Shown in pieces: positions 27,751 to 41,500 of a stretch of 64,000 bases of DNA. The notes below the pieces were generated by a model. That model searched no databases and was not told the DNA's origin. It worked only from the letters and a program-made list of their open reading frames with translations. Each line of letters starts with the position of its first letter. The stretch's first letter is position 1. The position numbers were made by a program, and so were the translations under genes. This DNA is from Burkholderia anthina (GTDB taxonomy: Bacteria; Pseudomonadota; Gammaproteobacteria; Burkholderiales; Burkholderiaceae): positions 62,001-126,000 of the forward strand of contig NZ_CABVLY010000012.1 of assembly GCF_902498995.1 (NCBI RefSeq), written 5' to 3'.

Positions 27751-28626
27751 ATGGCTGGAATGAAGGAAATTCGCGGCAAGATCAAGAGCGTGCAAAACAC
27801 GCGCAAGATCACGAAGGCGATGGAGATGGTGGCCGCATCGAAGATGCGCCGCGCGCAGGAACGCATGCGCGCAGCACGTCCGTACGCGGACAAGGTCCGT
27901 GCCATCGCCGCGCACATGAGCCGCGCGAACCCGGAATACCGCCACCCGTTCATGGTGGCGAACGACGGCGTGAAGACGGCCGGCATCATCCTCGTCACGA
28001 CCGACAAGGGTCTGTGCGGCGGTCTGAACACCAACGTGCTGCGTGCGACGGTGCAGAAGTTCAAGGAGCTGGAAGAGAAGGGGCAGAAGGTCGAAGCCAC
28101 CGCAATCGGTAGCAAGGGCCTTGGGTTCCTGAATCGCTTCGGCGCGAAGGTGATGTCGCAGGTCGTGCACCTCGGCGATACCCCGCACCTGGACAAGCTG
28201 ATCGGCGCGGTCAAGACGCAGCTCGATCTGTACTCGGAAGGCAAGCTGTCGGCGGTTTATATCGCGTACACGCGCTTCGTCAACACGATGAAGCAGGAAG
28301 CCGTGATCGAGCAACTGCTGCCGCTGTCGTCGGAACACTTCGAAGCGGATGACGGCACGCCGTCGACGTCGTGGGATTACATCTACGAGCCGGACGCACA
28401 GGCTGTCGTCGACGAACTGCTCGTGCGTTACGTCGAGGCGCTGGTGTACCAGGCCGTCGCGGAAAACATGGCGTCCGAGCAATCGGCGCGGATGGTCGCG
28501 ATGAAGGCTGCGTCCGACAACGCGAAGACGGTGATCAGCGAACTGCAGCTCGTGTACAACAAGAGCCGTCAGGCCGCGATTACGAAAGAACTGTCGGAGA
28601 TCGTCGGCGGCGCAGCCGCTGTTTAA
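27751..28626 (+). CDS. atpG: ATP synthase subunit gamma
   Basis: A 291-residue central rotor shaft. N-terminal helix [20 protein letters not shown] and C-terminal helix ending in [15 protein letters not shown] pack as the coiled coil inside the alpha3beta3 ring; the middle is the Rossmann-like domain. Usual length. AAGGAGCAA precedes the ATG. Confidence 0.97.
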   Translation: MAGMKEIRGKIKSVQNTRKITKAMEMVAASKMRRAQERMRAARPYADKVRAIAAHMSRANPEYRHPFMVANDGVKTAGIILVTTDKGLCGGLNTNVLRATVQKFKELEEKGQKVEATAIGSKGLGFLNRFGAKVMSQVVHLGDTPHLDKLIGAVKTQLDLYSEGKLSAVYIAYTRFVNTMKQEAVIEQLLPLSSEHFEADDGTPSTSWDYIYEPDAQAVVDELLVRYVEALVYQAVAENMASEQSARMVAMKAASDNAKTVISELQLVYNKSRQAAITKELSEIVGGAAAV

Positions 28627-30087
<1,461 letters not shown>

Positions 30088-30106
30088 GGGCTTGAGTGAG
30101 TGGCAT

Positions 30107-30161
30107 GCCGGCACGTGCCGGCCGAATGCATAAGTCAGTGGTGACTTATGCACCGGCCGGC
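30107..30161 (+). promoter_or_regulatory. Competing hairpins between atpD and atpC
   Basis: GCCGGCCG (30117-30124) and TGCATAAGTCA (30127-30137) pair with TGACTTATGCA (30142-30152) and CGGCCGGC (30154-30161), a 19-bp stem with a small internal bulge and loop GTGG. GCCGGCACGTGCCGGC (30107-30122) is a separate perfect palindrome that shares bases with the first arm, so the two folds exclude each other. No T-tract follows. A role in processing or attenuation of atpC is inferred. Confidence 0.6.
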
Positions 30162-30246
30162 CGCACCGGCCGCAATAAGCTCAACCCGCCGTGCATGGGA
30201 CGAGTGTGGGCGCCGCAGGCGCGGGCACTCGTTGACAGGAGTCGAT

Positions 30247-30672
30247 ATGGCAACCATCAAAGTAGACGTCGTCAGCGCGGAAGAGCAGATCTTCTCGGGC
30301 CAGGCGAAATTCGTCGCGCTGCCGGGCGAAACGGGTGAGCTGGGTATTCTGCCGGGTCACACGCCGCTGATCACGCGGATTCGTCCGGGTGCGGTGCGCA
30401 TCGAAGTCGAGGGCGGCAACGACGAATTCGTGTTCGTCGCAGGCGGCATTCTCGAAGTGCAGCCGGGCGCCGTGACGGTGCTCGCCGATACCGCGATCCG
30501 CGGCAAGGACCTCGACGCGGCGAAAGCCGAGGAAGCGCGCAAGCGTGCCGAGGAAACGCTGCAGAACGCGAAGTCGGACCTCGACCTCGCAAAGGCGCAA
30601 TCGGAGCTCGCGACCGCGATGGCGCAGCTCGAAGCGATCCAGCGTCTGGCGAAGGTTCGCAGCCGGCACTAA
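30247..30672 (+). CDS. atpC: ATP synthase subunit epsilon
   Basis: A 141-residue F1 subunit with an N-terminal beta-sandwich (starts [20 protein letters not shown], and contains [13 protein letters not shown]) and a C-terminal helical hairpin rich in Ala/Glu/Lys that inhibits ATP hydrolysis. ACAGGAG lies upstream of the ATG. Last gene of the operon, 159 bases after atpD, with a terminator 25 bases after its stop. Confidence 0.97.
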   Translation: MATIKVDVVSAEEQIFSGQAKFVALPGETGELGILPGHTPLITRIRPGAVRIEVEGGNDEFVFVAGGILEVQPGAVTVLADTAIRGKDLDAAKAEEARKRAEETLQNAKSDLDLAKAQSELATAMAQLEAIQRLAKVRSRH

Positions 30673-30696
30673 GCCGCGCGCGCGTACCTCGCGAAA

Positions 30697-30724
30697 GAAA
30701 GCAGCCTTCGGGCTGCTTTTTTTT
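30697..30724 (+). terminator. Terminator of the atp operon
   Basis: The stem AGCAGCC/GGCTGCT is closed by the very stable TTCG tetraloop and followed by eight T residues. It ends the ATP synthase transcript. Confidence 0.93.
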
Positions 30725-30919
30725 CGCCCGCGGCCCGTGTGCCGCGTTGTTTCGTCCGGTCGTGCTATTTCATCCATCCGCCGCGATTTGATGTCAGAGT
30801 GTCGTCAGCGGAGCGCGGCATCATGCGCGGTGAGGCTGTCCGCCGCCAATGGCGGCGGAGCGGGCGCATGCGTCAGTCGCGCGCCCGGGCCGATCAGACA
30901 AAAACGGATGGAGACATTG

Positions 30920-32647
30920 ATGGCAGCAGACCTTGGCAAGGCGGCGCTGATCGCGCCCGAAAACGGACTGTCGTACGTGCGCGGCGAGGCCGGTGTACCA
31001 CTCTCCGAAGCGACGATCGGCCGGTTCCTGCTCGACACGGCCGGCCGCTTTCCCGATCGTCCGGCCGTCGTGTTCCGCGAACAGCAGGTGCGCTGGACGT
31101 GGCGCGAGTTCGCGCACGAGATCGACGTGCTCGCGGCGGGCCTCGCCGCGCTCGGCATCGCGAAGGGCGATTGCGTCGGCATCTGGTCGCCGAACCGCAG
31201 CGAATGGCTGCTCACGCAGTTCGCGACCGCGCGCATCGGTGCGATCCTCGTCAACATCAATCCGGCCTACCGGCTCGCGGAGCTCGAATACGCGCTGAAC
31301 AAGGTCGGCTGCAAGGCCGTGATCGCGGCCGAGCGCTTCAAGAGCTCGGCGTACGTCGAGATGCTGCAGACCATCGCGCCCGAGCTCGCGAGCGCGACGC
31401 CGGGCGACCTGCATGCGGCGCGCGTGCCGAGCCTGCGCACGGTCGTGTCGATGGGCGAGGTGGCGCCGGCCGGGATGTTCCGCTTCGCGGACCTGATGGC
31501 GCGCGGCCGCGACACGCTCGACGTCGCGGCGCTCGATGCGATCGGCGCGACGCTCTCGGCGACCGACCCGATCAACATCCAGTTCACGAGCGGCACGACC
31601 GGCAGCCCGAAGGGCGCGACGCTCACGCACCGCAACGTCGTCAACAACGCACGGTCGATCGCGATGGCGATGCGCTTCACCGAGCAGGACTCGCTGTGCA
31701 TCCCGGTGCCGCTGTATCACTGTTTCGGGATGGTGCTGGCGGTGCTCGCGTGCGTGTCGAAGGGCGCGGCGATGGTGTTCCCCGGCGAGGCGTTCGACCC
31801 GGTCGCCACGCTCGCGGCCGTGGCCGACGAACGCTGCACCGCGCTGCACGGCGTGCCGACGATGTTCATCGCGGAGCTCGATCATCCGGCGTTCCCGAAA
31901 TTCGACCTGTCGACGCTGCGCACCGGCATCATGGCCGGCTCGCCGTGCCCGATCGAGACGATGAAGCGCGTGGTGTCGCAGATGCACCTGTCGGAAATCA
32001 CGATCGCGTACGGGATGACGGAGACGAGCCCGGTGTCGTTCCAGAGCTCGACCGACGATCCGCTGGAGAAGCGCACGACGACGGTCGGGCGCATCCAGCC
32101 GCACCTGGAAGTGAAGATCGTCGATCCGAACGGCGATATCGTGCCGGTCGGTGCGACGGGCGAGCTGTGCACGAAGGGCTATTCGGTGATGCTCGGCTAC
32201 TGGGACGACGACGCGAAGACGCGCGAAGTGCTGGTCGACGGCTGGATGCATACGGGCGATCTCGCGACGCTCGATGCGGACGGCTACTGCAACATCGTCG
32301 GCCGGCTGAAGGACATGGTGATTCGCGGCGGCGAGAACGTGTATCCGCGCGAGATCGAGGAATTCCTGTTCAGGCATCCGAAGATTCAGAGCGCGCAGGT
32401 GTTCGGCGTGCCGGACGCGAAGTACGGCGAGGAGCTGTGCGCGTGGATCGTGCTGCGCGCGGACGAGCACATGACCGAGGACGACGTGCGCGCGTTCTGC
32501 AGCGGCCAGATCGCGCACTACAAGATTCCGCGCTATATCCGTTTCGTCGACGAATTGCCGATGACGGTGACGGGCAAGGTGCAGAAGTTCGTGATGCGCG
32601 AGCGGATGATCGACGAGCTGAAACTCGGCGTGCAGAAGACCGCGTAA
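30920..32647 (+). CDS. AMP-forming fatty acyl-CoA synthetase
   Basis: A 575-residue adenylate-forming ligase that activates a carboxylic acid with ATP and transfers it to CoA. The AMP-binding P-loop [10 protein letters not shown] is at residues 223-232, the A5-type motif YGMTETSP and A7/A8 GWMHTGDLA and [16 protein letters not shown] follow, and the catalytic lysine is Lys553 in VTGKVQKF. The architecture resembles ACSF2/medium-chain acyl-CoA ligases. The start at 30920 has GGAG six bases upstream; an ATG at 30908 would add four residues. It stands alone between the atp terminator and a structured region. Confidence 0.9.
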   Translation: MAADLGKAALIAPENGLSYVRGEAGVPLSEATIGRFLLDTAGRFPDRPAVVFREQQVRWTWREFAHEIDVLAAGLAALGIAKGDCVGIWSPNRSEWLLTQFATARIGAILVNINPAYRLAELEYALNKVGCKAVIAAERFKSSAYVEMLQTIAPELASATPGDLHAARVPSLRTVVSMGEVAPAGMFRFADLMARGRDTLDVAALDAIGATLSATDPINIQFTSGTTGSPKGATLTHRNVVNNARSIAMAMRFTEQDSLCIPVPLYHCFGMVLAVLACVSKGAAMVFPGEAFDPVATLAAVADERCTALHGVPTMFIAELDHPAFPKFDLSTLRTGIMAGSPCPIETMKRVVSQMHLSEITIAYGMTETSPVSFQSSTDDPLEKRTTTVGRIQPHLEVKIVDPNGDIVPVGATGELCTKGYSVMLGYWDDDAKTREVLVDGWMHTGDLATLDADGYCNIVGRLKDMVIRGGENVYPREIEEFLFRHPKIQSAQVFGVPDAKYGEELCAWIVLRADEHMTEDDVRAFCSGQIAHYKIPRYIRFVDELPMTVTGKVQKFVMRERMIDELKLGVQKTA

Positions 32648-32711
32648 GGCGATCCGGCGGCGGGAAAAACGCGGCGGCCTGCGGGCCGTTGCGTTTTCTA
32701 TGGACGAAAAA

Positions 32712-32732
32712 AAGCGGGCTTATTAGCCCGCT
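32712..32732 (-). terminator. Terminator on the reverse strand
   Basis: The 8-bp perfect stem AGCGGGCT/AGCCCGCT with a four-base loop is followed by seven U residues when read on the minus strand (A-run at 32706-32712). Read on the plus strand, it is followed by AAAAACC and would not terminate. It therefore ends a leftward transcript of unknown origin from about 32.75-33.2 kb. Confidence 0.65.
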
Positions 32733-32734
32733 AA

Positions 32735-32960
32735 AAACCACACGCTACGGGGTTAGCGCGAGGAGACCAAAGATGAAACCGTATCCGGCGGGGGGCCGGA
32801 AACGACTCCAACAGGGATGCCCCTCGGAAGGGCTTCGGTACGTGACCGACTGGCTCGCAGCGCTTCGCGTCCGCTCACACTTGGCACACGAGACCGCATC
32901 CGTGTTGAAACCGTTGAAGCCATTGTGGGCGAATTAATGACCCCTCGCGGTAACAAAGTG
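32735..32960 (-). ncRNA. Leftward structured RNA candidate
   Basis: The reverse-strand terminator at 32712 has no leftward gene in front of it: the next leftward coding sequence ends at 33374. The intervening 200 bases contain several short hairpins (for example CCGG...CCGG near 32786-32799, CCCTTCCGAGGGG near 32821, and CGCGAAGCGCTGCG near 32860 on the minus strand). This suggests an untranslated RNA or a short leader transcript. Its 5' end and family were not recognised. Confidence 0.3.
32773..32937 (+). CDS. Possible 54-residue small protein
   Basis: An ATG with a good GAGGAGA ribosome site (spacing 8) opens a 54-codon frame encoding MKPYPAGGRKRLQQ at the start and LKPLKPLWAN at the end. 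It is basic, with no signal peptide or transmembrane segment, and resembles no family I know. It lies opposite the RNA candidate, so the region may code on one strand or be structured RNA on the other. Codon usage is less GC3-biased than in neighbours. Confidence 0.3.
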   Translation: MKPYPAGGRKRLQQGCPSEGLRYVTDWLAALRVRSHLAHETASVLKPLKPLWAN

Positions 32961-33373
32961 TTTCAGGTTGTAACGCCCGCCAGATAAGGCTTTGCGGGAT
33001 TTTTTGCTGTTTTCGGGGGGCTGAAAAAGGCAATATTTACCCGTCTTTTCGGCGGAGTTTTCATCGCATGCGCGCGACGCGTTTTTCGTGCGTTTTCGCG
33101 TCGGTGAATTGCCGATTTGCACGGCGAAAATGGCATCGCACGACAGATACCACGCATGACGATTGAATCGTCAGAAAGATTTTGAAACGTGATCGGCGCG
33201 CGCAATAGTCGGCCATTTGGCTAATTTTGCGGTTTTATGCGATGCGCGCGGCAGGTCGATGTGTAACGGCGGTGCGCGGGGTGCCGCCGCACACCGCCGT
33301 TCGCGGCGGGTTTGCGGGGCGCGACCGCGGGGTCGCGCCCGTTATCGAGCGCGCCCGCCTAGGCCGGATCGGC
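32961..33373. other. AT-richer intergenic stretch
   Basis: No gene is recognised. Base composition is visibly richer in A and T than the flanks between 32990 and 33240. The 10-bp perfect stem GGGCGCGACC (33317-33326)/GGTCGCGCCC (33331-33340) lies just past the end of the leftward pheC gene and is a terminator-like hairpin without a T-tract. Confidence 0.45.
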
Positions 33374-34177
33374 TTACTTCAGCCACTTGTCGGAGATCGC
33401 CTGGTATTCGCCGGTCGACAGCGCGAGGTGCAGCCACTGGTCGACGTACTGCTGGAACACGACGTCGCCGCGCGGCACCATGTACGCTTTCTCGCCGAAC
33501 TGGAACGGCTTGTCCGGATGCACCGAGCACAGGCCCGGATTCAGCTTTTGCTGCAGCAGCGTTTCGGATGCATCGGTCACCATCACGTCCGCCTTGCCCG
33601 CGAGGATCTGCTTGAAGATCGTCACGTTGTCCGGATAGACGGTCAGGTTCGCATGCGGGAAAAACTGCTTCGCAAAGCGCTCGTTGGTGCCGCCGGGATT
33701 CACGATCACGCGTGTCTCGGGCCGGTCGATCTGCGCGACCGTCTGGTACTTGCCGGCGTCGGCGCAGCGCGCGATCGGCGTCTTGCCGTCGACCACGTAC
33801 GGCTGCGTGAAGAACGCGCGCTTCTGGCGCTCGAGCGTCGTCGAGACGCCGCCCACGGCGATATCGCACTTCGCGATGAAATCGTTGGTGAGGTTCGACC
33901 AGCTCGTCTTCACGAAGTCGGCCTTTACGCCGAGCGATTTCGCGAGCGATTCGGCCATGTCGATGTCGATGCCCTCGAAGCGGCCGTCGGTTCGATAGTA
34001 CGAATACGGCTTGTAGTCGCCGGTCGTGCACACGCGCAGCGTGCCGCGCGCGATCACGTCGTCGAGCCGCGAGCCGGCGGCGGGCGCGGCAGCGGCGGCC
34101 GAGCCGGACTGCGCATGCGCGGCGGCGCAGCAGAGCATGGCAGCCGTCGTGAGCGCCAGCGTGGCGAACGTCTTCAT
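33374..34177 (-). CDS. pheC: Periplasmic cyclohexadienyl dehydratase, PheC type
   Basis: A 267-residue protein with a signal peptide (about 1-22, cut after AHA) and the fold of solute-binding family 3. It is much closer to Pseudomonas PheC than to true amino-acid binding proteins: the patterns LRVCTTGDYKPYSY, SWSNLTNDF, NPGGTNERF and VYPDNVTIFKQI are those of PheC. Glu166 in NPGGTNE corresponds to the catalytic glutamate described for that enzyme. It would convert prephenate/arogenate to phenylpyruvate/phenylalanine in the periplasm. A strong GGAGGAG precedes the ATG. Divergent from hemE. A transport function remains the alternative. Confidence 0.8.
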   Translation of the reverse strand: MKTFATLALTTAAMLCCAAAHAQSGSAAAAAPAAGSRLDDVIARGTLRVCTTGDYKPYSYYRTDGRFEGIDIDMAESLAKSLGVKADFVKTSWSNLTNDFIAKCDIAVGGVSTTLERQKRAFFTQPYVVDGKTPIARCADAGKYQTVAQIDRPETRVIVNPGGTNERFAKQFFPHANLTVYPDNVTIFKQILAGKADVMVTDASETLLQQKLNPGLCSVHPDKPFQFGEKAYMVPRGDVVFQQYVDQWLHLALSTGEYQAISDKWLK

Positions 34178-34326
34178 CGGTCTCCTCCTTCATTCGGTTT
34201 GATATCAGCGTCCGATCATAACGGAGCCATCGCGCGCGTCATATGGCCGCCATCGCATCGGCATACGCAGCCGTGCGGCCCCGCTCCGGTAAAATGCCGC
34301 TTTGCCTTCGCATCGTCGCTCCTACC

Positions 34327-35421
34327 GTGGCCCATAACCTGCTCAACGACACCTTCCTGCGTGCGCTTCTGCGCGAGCCGACCGACTACACGCCGATCTG
34401 GCTGATGCGCCAGGCGGGCCGCTATCTGCCCGAATACAACGCGACCCGCGCGCGCGCGGGCAGCTTCCTCGGCCTGGCGAAAAATCCCGACTACGCGACC
34501 GAAGTGACGCTGCAGCCGCTCGATCGCTTTCCGCTCGACGCCGCGATCCTGTTCTCGGACATTCTGACGATTCCCGACGCGATGGGCCTCGGCCTCGACT
34601 TCCAGGTCGGCGAAGGGCCGAAGTTCGCGCATCCGGTGCGCACCGAGGCCGATGTCGCGAAGCTCGCGGTGCCGGACATCGAGGAGACGCTCGGCTACGT
34701 GACCGGCGCGGTGCGCGAGATCCGCCGCGCGCTGACCGACGCCCAGGGCCGCCAGCGCGTGCCGCTGATCGGCTTCTCGGGCAGCCCGTGGACGCTCGCG
34801 TGCTACATGGTCGAAGGCGGCGGGTCGGACGACTTCCGCACGGTGAAGTCGATGGCGTATTCGCGCCCCGACCTGATGCACCGGATCCTCGACGTGAATG
34901 CGCAGGCGGTGGCCGCGTACCTGAACGCGCAGATCGAAGCCGGCGCGCAGGCCGTGATGATCTTCGATACGTGGGGCGGCGCGCTGGCGGACGGCGCGTA
35001 CCAGCGCTTCTCGCTGGACTACATCCGCCGGGTGGTCGCGCAGCTCAAGCGCGAGCACGACGGCGAGCGCGTGCCGGTGATCACGTTTACGAAGGGCGGC
35101 GGCCTGTGGCTCGAGGAAATCGCGGCGACCGGCGTCGACGCGGTCGGGCTCGACTGGACGGTCAACCTCGGCGCCGCACGCGAGCGCGTGGGCGGCCGCG
35201 TCGCGCTGCAGGGCAACCTGGATCCGACGATCCTGTTCGCGCCGCCGGCTGCGGTGCGCGAACAGGCGCGCGCGGTGCTCGACAGCTACGGCAACCATCC
35301 GGGCCACGTATTCAACCTCGGCCACGGGATTTCGCAGTTCACGTCGCCGGATCACGTCGCCGAACTCGTCGACGAAGTGCATCGCCACAGCCGCGCAATC
35401 CGTAGCGGAGCGGCAGGCTGA
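34327..35421 (+). CDS. hemE: Uroporphyrinogen decarboxylase
   Basis: A 364-residue cytoplasmic enzyme that removes four acetate carboxyls from uroporphyrinogen III in haem synthesis. The N-terminal signature [15 protein letters not shown] is at residues 23-37, and the catalytic aspartate is Asp78 in ILFSDIL. The GTG at 34327 gives the usual N-terminus [10 protein letters not shown]; an open frame upstream to 34243 is atypical and carries a possible -10 (TAAAAT, 34290). Immediately downstream is a gene-free gap before priA. Confidence 0.96.
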   Translation: MAHNLLNDTFLRALLREPTDYTPIWLMRQAGRYLPEYNATRARAGSFLGLAKNPDYATEVTLQPLDRFPLDAAILFSDILTIPDAMGLGLDFQVGEGPKFAHPVRTEADVAKLAVPDIEETLGYVTGAVREIRRALTDAQGRQRVPLIGFSGSPWTLACYMVEGGGSDDFRTVKSMAYSRPDLMHRILDVNAQAVAAYLNAQIEAGAQAVMIFDTWGGALADGAYQRFSLDYIRRVVAQLKREHDGERVPVITFTKGGGLWLEEIAATGVDAVGLDWTVNLGAARERVGGRVALQGNLDPTILFAPPAAVREQARAVLDSYGNHPGHVFNLGHGISQFTSPDHVAELVDEVHRHSRAIRSGAAG

Positions 35422-35869
35422 ATGCAAGGGCAGTTATGTTGCACTGCGGGGTAACGGCGTTTCGCTGTCTGCGCTAAACAGGGCGCAACCCCGCCCCAGT
35501 TGCCGATTCCTTGCTTGTCAAGACTTGACTTATGCACATTTTCCACGTTGCAGCGCGGTAGAGCCCTGTATCGGTCGAATTGTCTCGCTATGGTTGGGTA
35601 ATTTGAATAGCAGCCTTATGGAATAAGGCTCCGCGGGGCGCGGCAATGGGCGGCCGAAATCGGCGGAAAGCACGGCCCCGCGTGCTTCGCGGCTGTTGAA
35701 CGGCGAGTTCTCAACAAAGTTATCCACAGGCTGGCCAGGGTATACGGCGATTCCTAATGCGAATCCAAAACTTAGCGCCGAATCTGAAGTTTTACTTTAA
35801 GTTCGCCACCTTGACGCGGACACGGGTGCAAGTCGTCCGCACCGCCCGAGTCGCTGCCGGAGTGCAGTG
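35422..35869. other. Gap between hemE and priA with a DnaA box
   Basis: No gene or terminator is convincing. TTATCCACA at 35720-35728 is a perfect DnaA box and AAGTTTTACTTTAAGTT near 35789 is the most AT-rich part, plausibly near the priA promoter. Confidence 0.5.
35720..35728 (+). other. Perfect DnaA box before priA
   Basis: TTATCCACA matches the DnaA box consensus at all nine positions, 141 bases upstream of the replication restart gene priA. Confidence 0.5.
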
Positions 35870-38131
<2,262 letters not shown>

Positions 38132-38270
38132 GTATCCGGGCGGCGCCGGCGCGGCTGTCGCGCTGCCCGTCACCGTCTTGCCGTCCGGCGCCCGGGCCGA
38201 CCGCCGGGCCGCGCCATCTCCCGTCTCTCGCTCCCGCTCCGCCCGTTGCGCGGACTCGCCCGCACACCAG

Positions 38271-38448
38271 TGCAACCTGTTTCCTCTCGCCGTCGTACGC
38301 ACCAAAGGTTGCGCATATTGGCCGAATCGGCCCCGATCAGGGAAAACACCGATCCGCCGACCACGGGCAACCCCTAGGTTGCAACCATCTAAGTGGCTGA
38401 TTATATTGACTAACTTAAGGGTGCAACCTGTCTCGCAATTTGGTTGCA
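38271..38448. promoter_or_regulatory. GTTGCA operator array and promoter of putA
   Basis: Copies of GTTGCA lie at 38271-38276 (reverse), 38378-38383 with its overlapping reverse copy 38380-38385, 38422-38427 (reverse) and 38443-38448; a degenerate GTTGCG is at 38308. GTTGCA is the operator motif bound by the ribbon-helix-helix domain of PutA in E. coli. TTGCAA (38379-38384), 17 bases, then TATATT (38402-38407) form a promoter whose -35 is inside an operator, as expected for autorepression by PutA in the absence of proline. The remaining part of the 38132-38527 gap is featureless. Confidence 0.8.
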
Positions 38449-38527
38449 CCTTTTTATTGCGTGCCGTAGGATTTCGCGCATCCTCTCACACCATATTGCC
38501 GGGCTCGCACCGGCGCACGAACCCACC

Positions 38528-41500
38528 ATGGCAAGCACGACTCTCGGCGTCAAAGTCGACGACCTTCTCCGCTCGCGCCTGAAAGACGCGGCAGCGCGTC
38601 TCGAGCGCACTCCCCACTGGCTGATCAAGCAGGCGATCTTCGCGTATCTCGAGCGGATCGAGCACGGCCAGTTGCCGCCCGAGCTGTCGGGCAGCAGCGG
38701 TGTCACGGAGCTGGCCGACGCGCAGTCGACGGACGGCGACGACGACAACTCGCCGCATCCGTTCCTGGAGTTCGCGCAGAACGTGCAGCCGCAGTCGGTG
38801 CTGCGCGCGGCGATCACGGCCGCGTACCGTCGCCCCGAGCCGGAGTGCGTGCCGTTCCTGCTTGGCCAGGCGCGCCTGCCGGCGAACCTGCAGGCCGACG
38901 CGCAGGCGCTCGCGACGACGCTCGTCGAGGCGCTGCGCGAGAAGAGCTCGGGCGGCGGCGTCGAAGGGCTGATCCACGAGTTCTCGCTGTCGAGCCAGGA
39001 AGGCGTGGCGCTGATGTGCCTGGCCGAAGCGCTGCTGCGCATTCCCGATCGCGCGACGCGCGATGCGCTGATCCGCGACAAGATCAGCAAGGGCGACTGG
39101 CGCTCGCACGTCGGCCACGCGCCGTCGCTGTTCGTGAACGCGGCGACCTGGGGGCTGATGATCACCGGCAAGCTCGTGACGACCAACAGCGAAGCGGGCC
39201 TGTCGTCGGCGCTCACGCGCCTGATCGGCCGCGGCGGCGAGCCGCTGATCCGCAAGGGCGTCGACATGGCGATGCGCCTGATGGGCGAGCAGTTCGTCAC
39301 CGGCGAGACGATTTCCGAAGCGCTCGCGAACAGCCGCAAGTACGAAGCGCGCGGCTTCCGCTACTCGTACGACATGCTCGGCGAAGCGGCGACGACCGAA
39401 GAGGATGCGCAGCGCTACTACGCATCGTACGAGCAGGCGATCCACGCGATCGGCAAGGCAGCCGGCGGCCGCGGCATCTACGAAGGCCCGGGCATCTCGA
39501 TCAAGCTGTCGGCGCTGCACGCGCGCTACTCGCGCTCGCAGCAGGACCGCACGATGAGCGAACTGCTGCCGCGCGTGCGCGCGCTGGCGCTGCTCGCGCG
39601 CCGCTACGACATCGGCCTGAACATCGACGCGGAAGAAGCGGACCGTCTCGAACTGTCGCTCGACCTGCTCGAGGCGCTGTGCTTCGATCCGGATCTCGCG
39701 GGCTGGAACGGCATCGGCTTCGTCGTGCAGGGCTACCAGAAGCGCTGCCCGTTCGTGATCGACTACCTGATCGATCTCGCGCGCCGCAGCCGTCACCGCC
39801 TGATGATCCGTCTGGTGAAGGGCGCGTACTGGGACACCGAAATCAAGCGAGCGCAGGTCGACGGCCTCGAAGGCTATCCGGTCTATACGCGCAAGATCTA
39901 CACGGACGTGTCGTACCTCGCGTGCGCGAAGAAGCTGCTCGCGGCGCCCGACGCCGTCTACCCGCAGTTCGCGACGCACAACGCCTACACGCTGGCCGCG
40001 ATCTATCACCTGGCGGGCCAGAACTACTACCCGGGCCAGTACGAATTCCAGTGCCTGCACGGAATGGGCGAGCCGCTGTACGAGGAAGTCACCGGCCGCG
40101 ACAAGATGAACCGCCCGTGCCGCGTGTACGCACCGGTCGGCACGCACGAAACGCTGCTTGCGTACCTGGTGCGCCGTCTGCTGGAGAACGGCGCGAACAC
40201 GTCGTTCGTGAACCGCATCGCGGATAAAGCCGTGTCGGTGAAGGAACTGGTTGCCGACCCGGTCGACGAGGCATCGAAGGTTGTGCCGCTCGGCGCGCCG
40301 CACGCGAAGATCCCGCTGCCGCGCAACCTGTACGGCGACGAACGCCCCAACTCGATGGGCCTCGACCTGTCGAACGAACACCGTCTCGCGTCGCTGTCGT
40401 CCGCGCTGCTCGCGAGCGCGCACCATCCGTGGCGCGCGGCACCGATGCTGGCCGACGATGCGCTCGCCGACGCACCGGCGCGCGACGTGCGCAACCCGGC
40501 CGACCAGCGCGACATCGTCGGCACGGTCAGCGAAGCGACGGCCGAACACGTGAGCGCGGCGCTCGCGCATGCGGTGGCTGCCGCGCCGATCTGGCAGGCG
40601 ACGCCGGTCGATGCGCGCGCCGACTGCCTGGTGCGCGCGGCCGACCTGCTCGAAGCGCAGATGCACACGCTGATGGGCCTGATCGTGCGCGAAGCCGGCA
40701 AGTCGCTGCCGAACGCGATCGCCGAAATCCGCGAAGCCGTCGACTTCCTGCGCTACTACGCGGCGCAGATCCGCGACGAATTCTCGAACGACACGCACCG
40801 TCCGCTCGGCCCCGTGGTCTGCATCAGCCCGTGGAACTTCCCGCTCGCGATCTTCATGGGCCAGGTAGCCGCGGCGCTCGCGGCCGGCAACACGGTGCTC
40901 GCGAAGCCGGCCGAACAGACGCCGCTGATCGCCGCGCAGGCCGTGCGTTTGCTGCGCGAAGCCGGCGTGCCGGCCGGCGCGGTGCAACTGCTGCCGGGCA
41001 CGGGCGAAACCGTCGGTGCTGCGCTGGTCGCCGATCCGCGCACGCGTGCGGTGATGTTCACGGGTTCGACCGAAGTCGCGCGCCTGATCAACAAGACGCT
41101 GTCCGCGCGCCTCGACCCGGACGGCAAGCCGATTCCGCTGATCGCCGAAACGGGCGGCCAGAACGCGATGATCGTCGACTCGTCGGCGCTCGCGGAGCAG
41201 GTCGTCGCGGACGTGATGCAGTCGTCGTTCGACTCGGCCGGTCAACGGTGTTCGGCGCTGCGCGTTCTGTGTCTGCAGGACGATGTCGCGGACCGCACGC
41301 TGACGATGCTCAAGGGCGCGATGCACGAGCTGGCGCTCGGCAACCCGGACCGGCTGTCGACGGACGTCGGCCCGGTGATCGACGCCGAAGCGAAGCAGAC
41401 GATCGACACGCACGTTGCGTCGATGAAGGACAAGGGGCATGCGGTCACGCAACTGCCGTCGCCGGAAGCGTGCGCGCACGGCACGTTCGTGCCGCCGACG

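Noticed and set aside
30545..32937. Longer frames extending the acyl-CoA synthetase or reading it in another phase
   Set aside because: The motif-bearing frame starts at 30920 with a good ribosome site; the alternatives are Arg/Ala-rich shadows.
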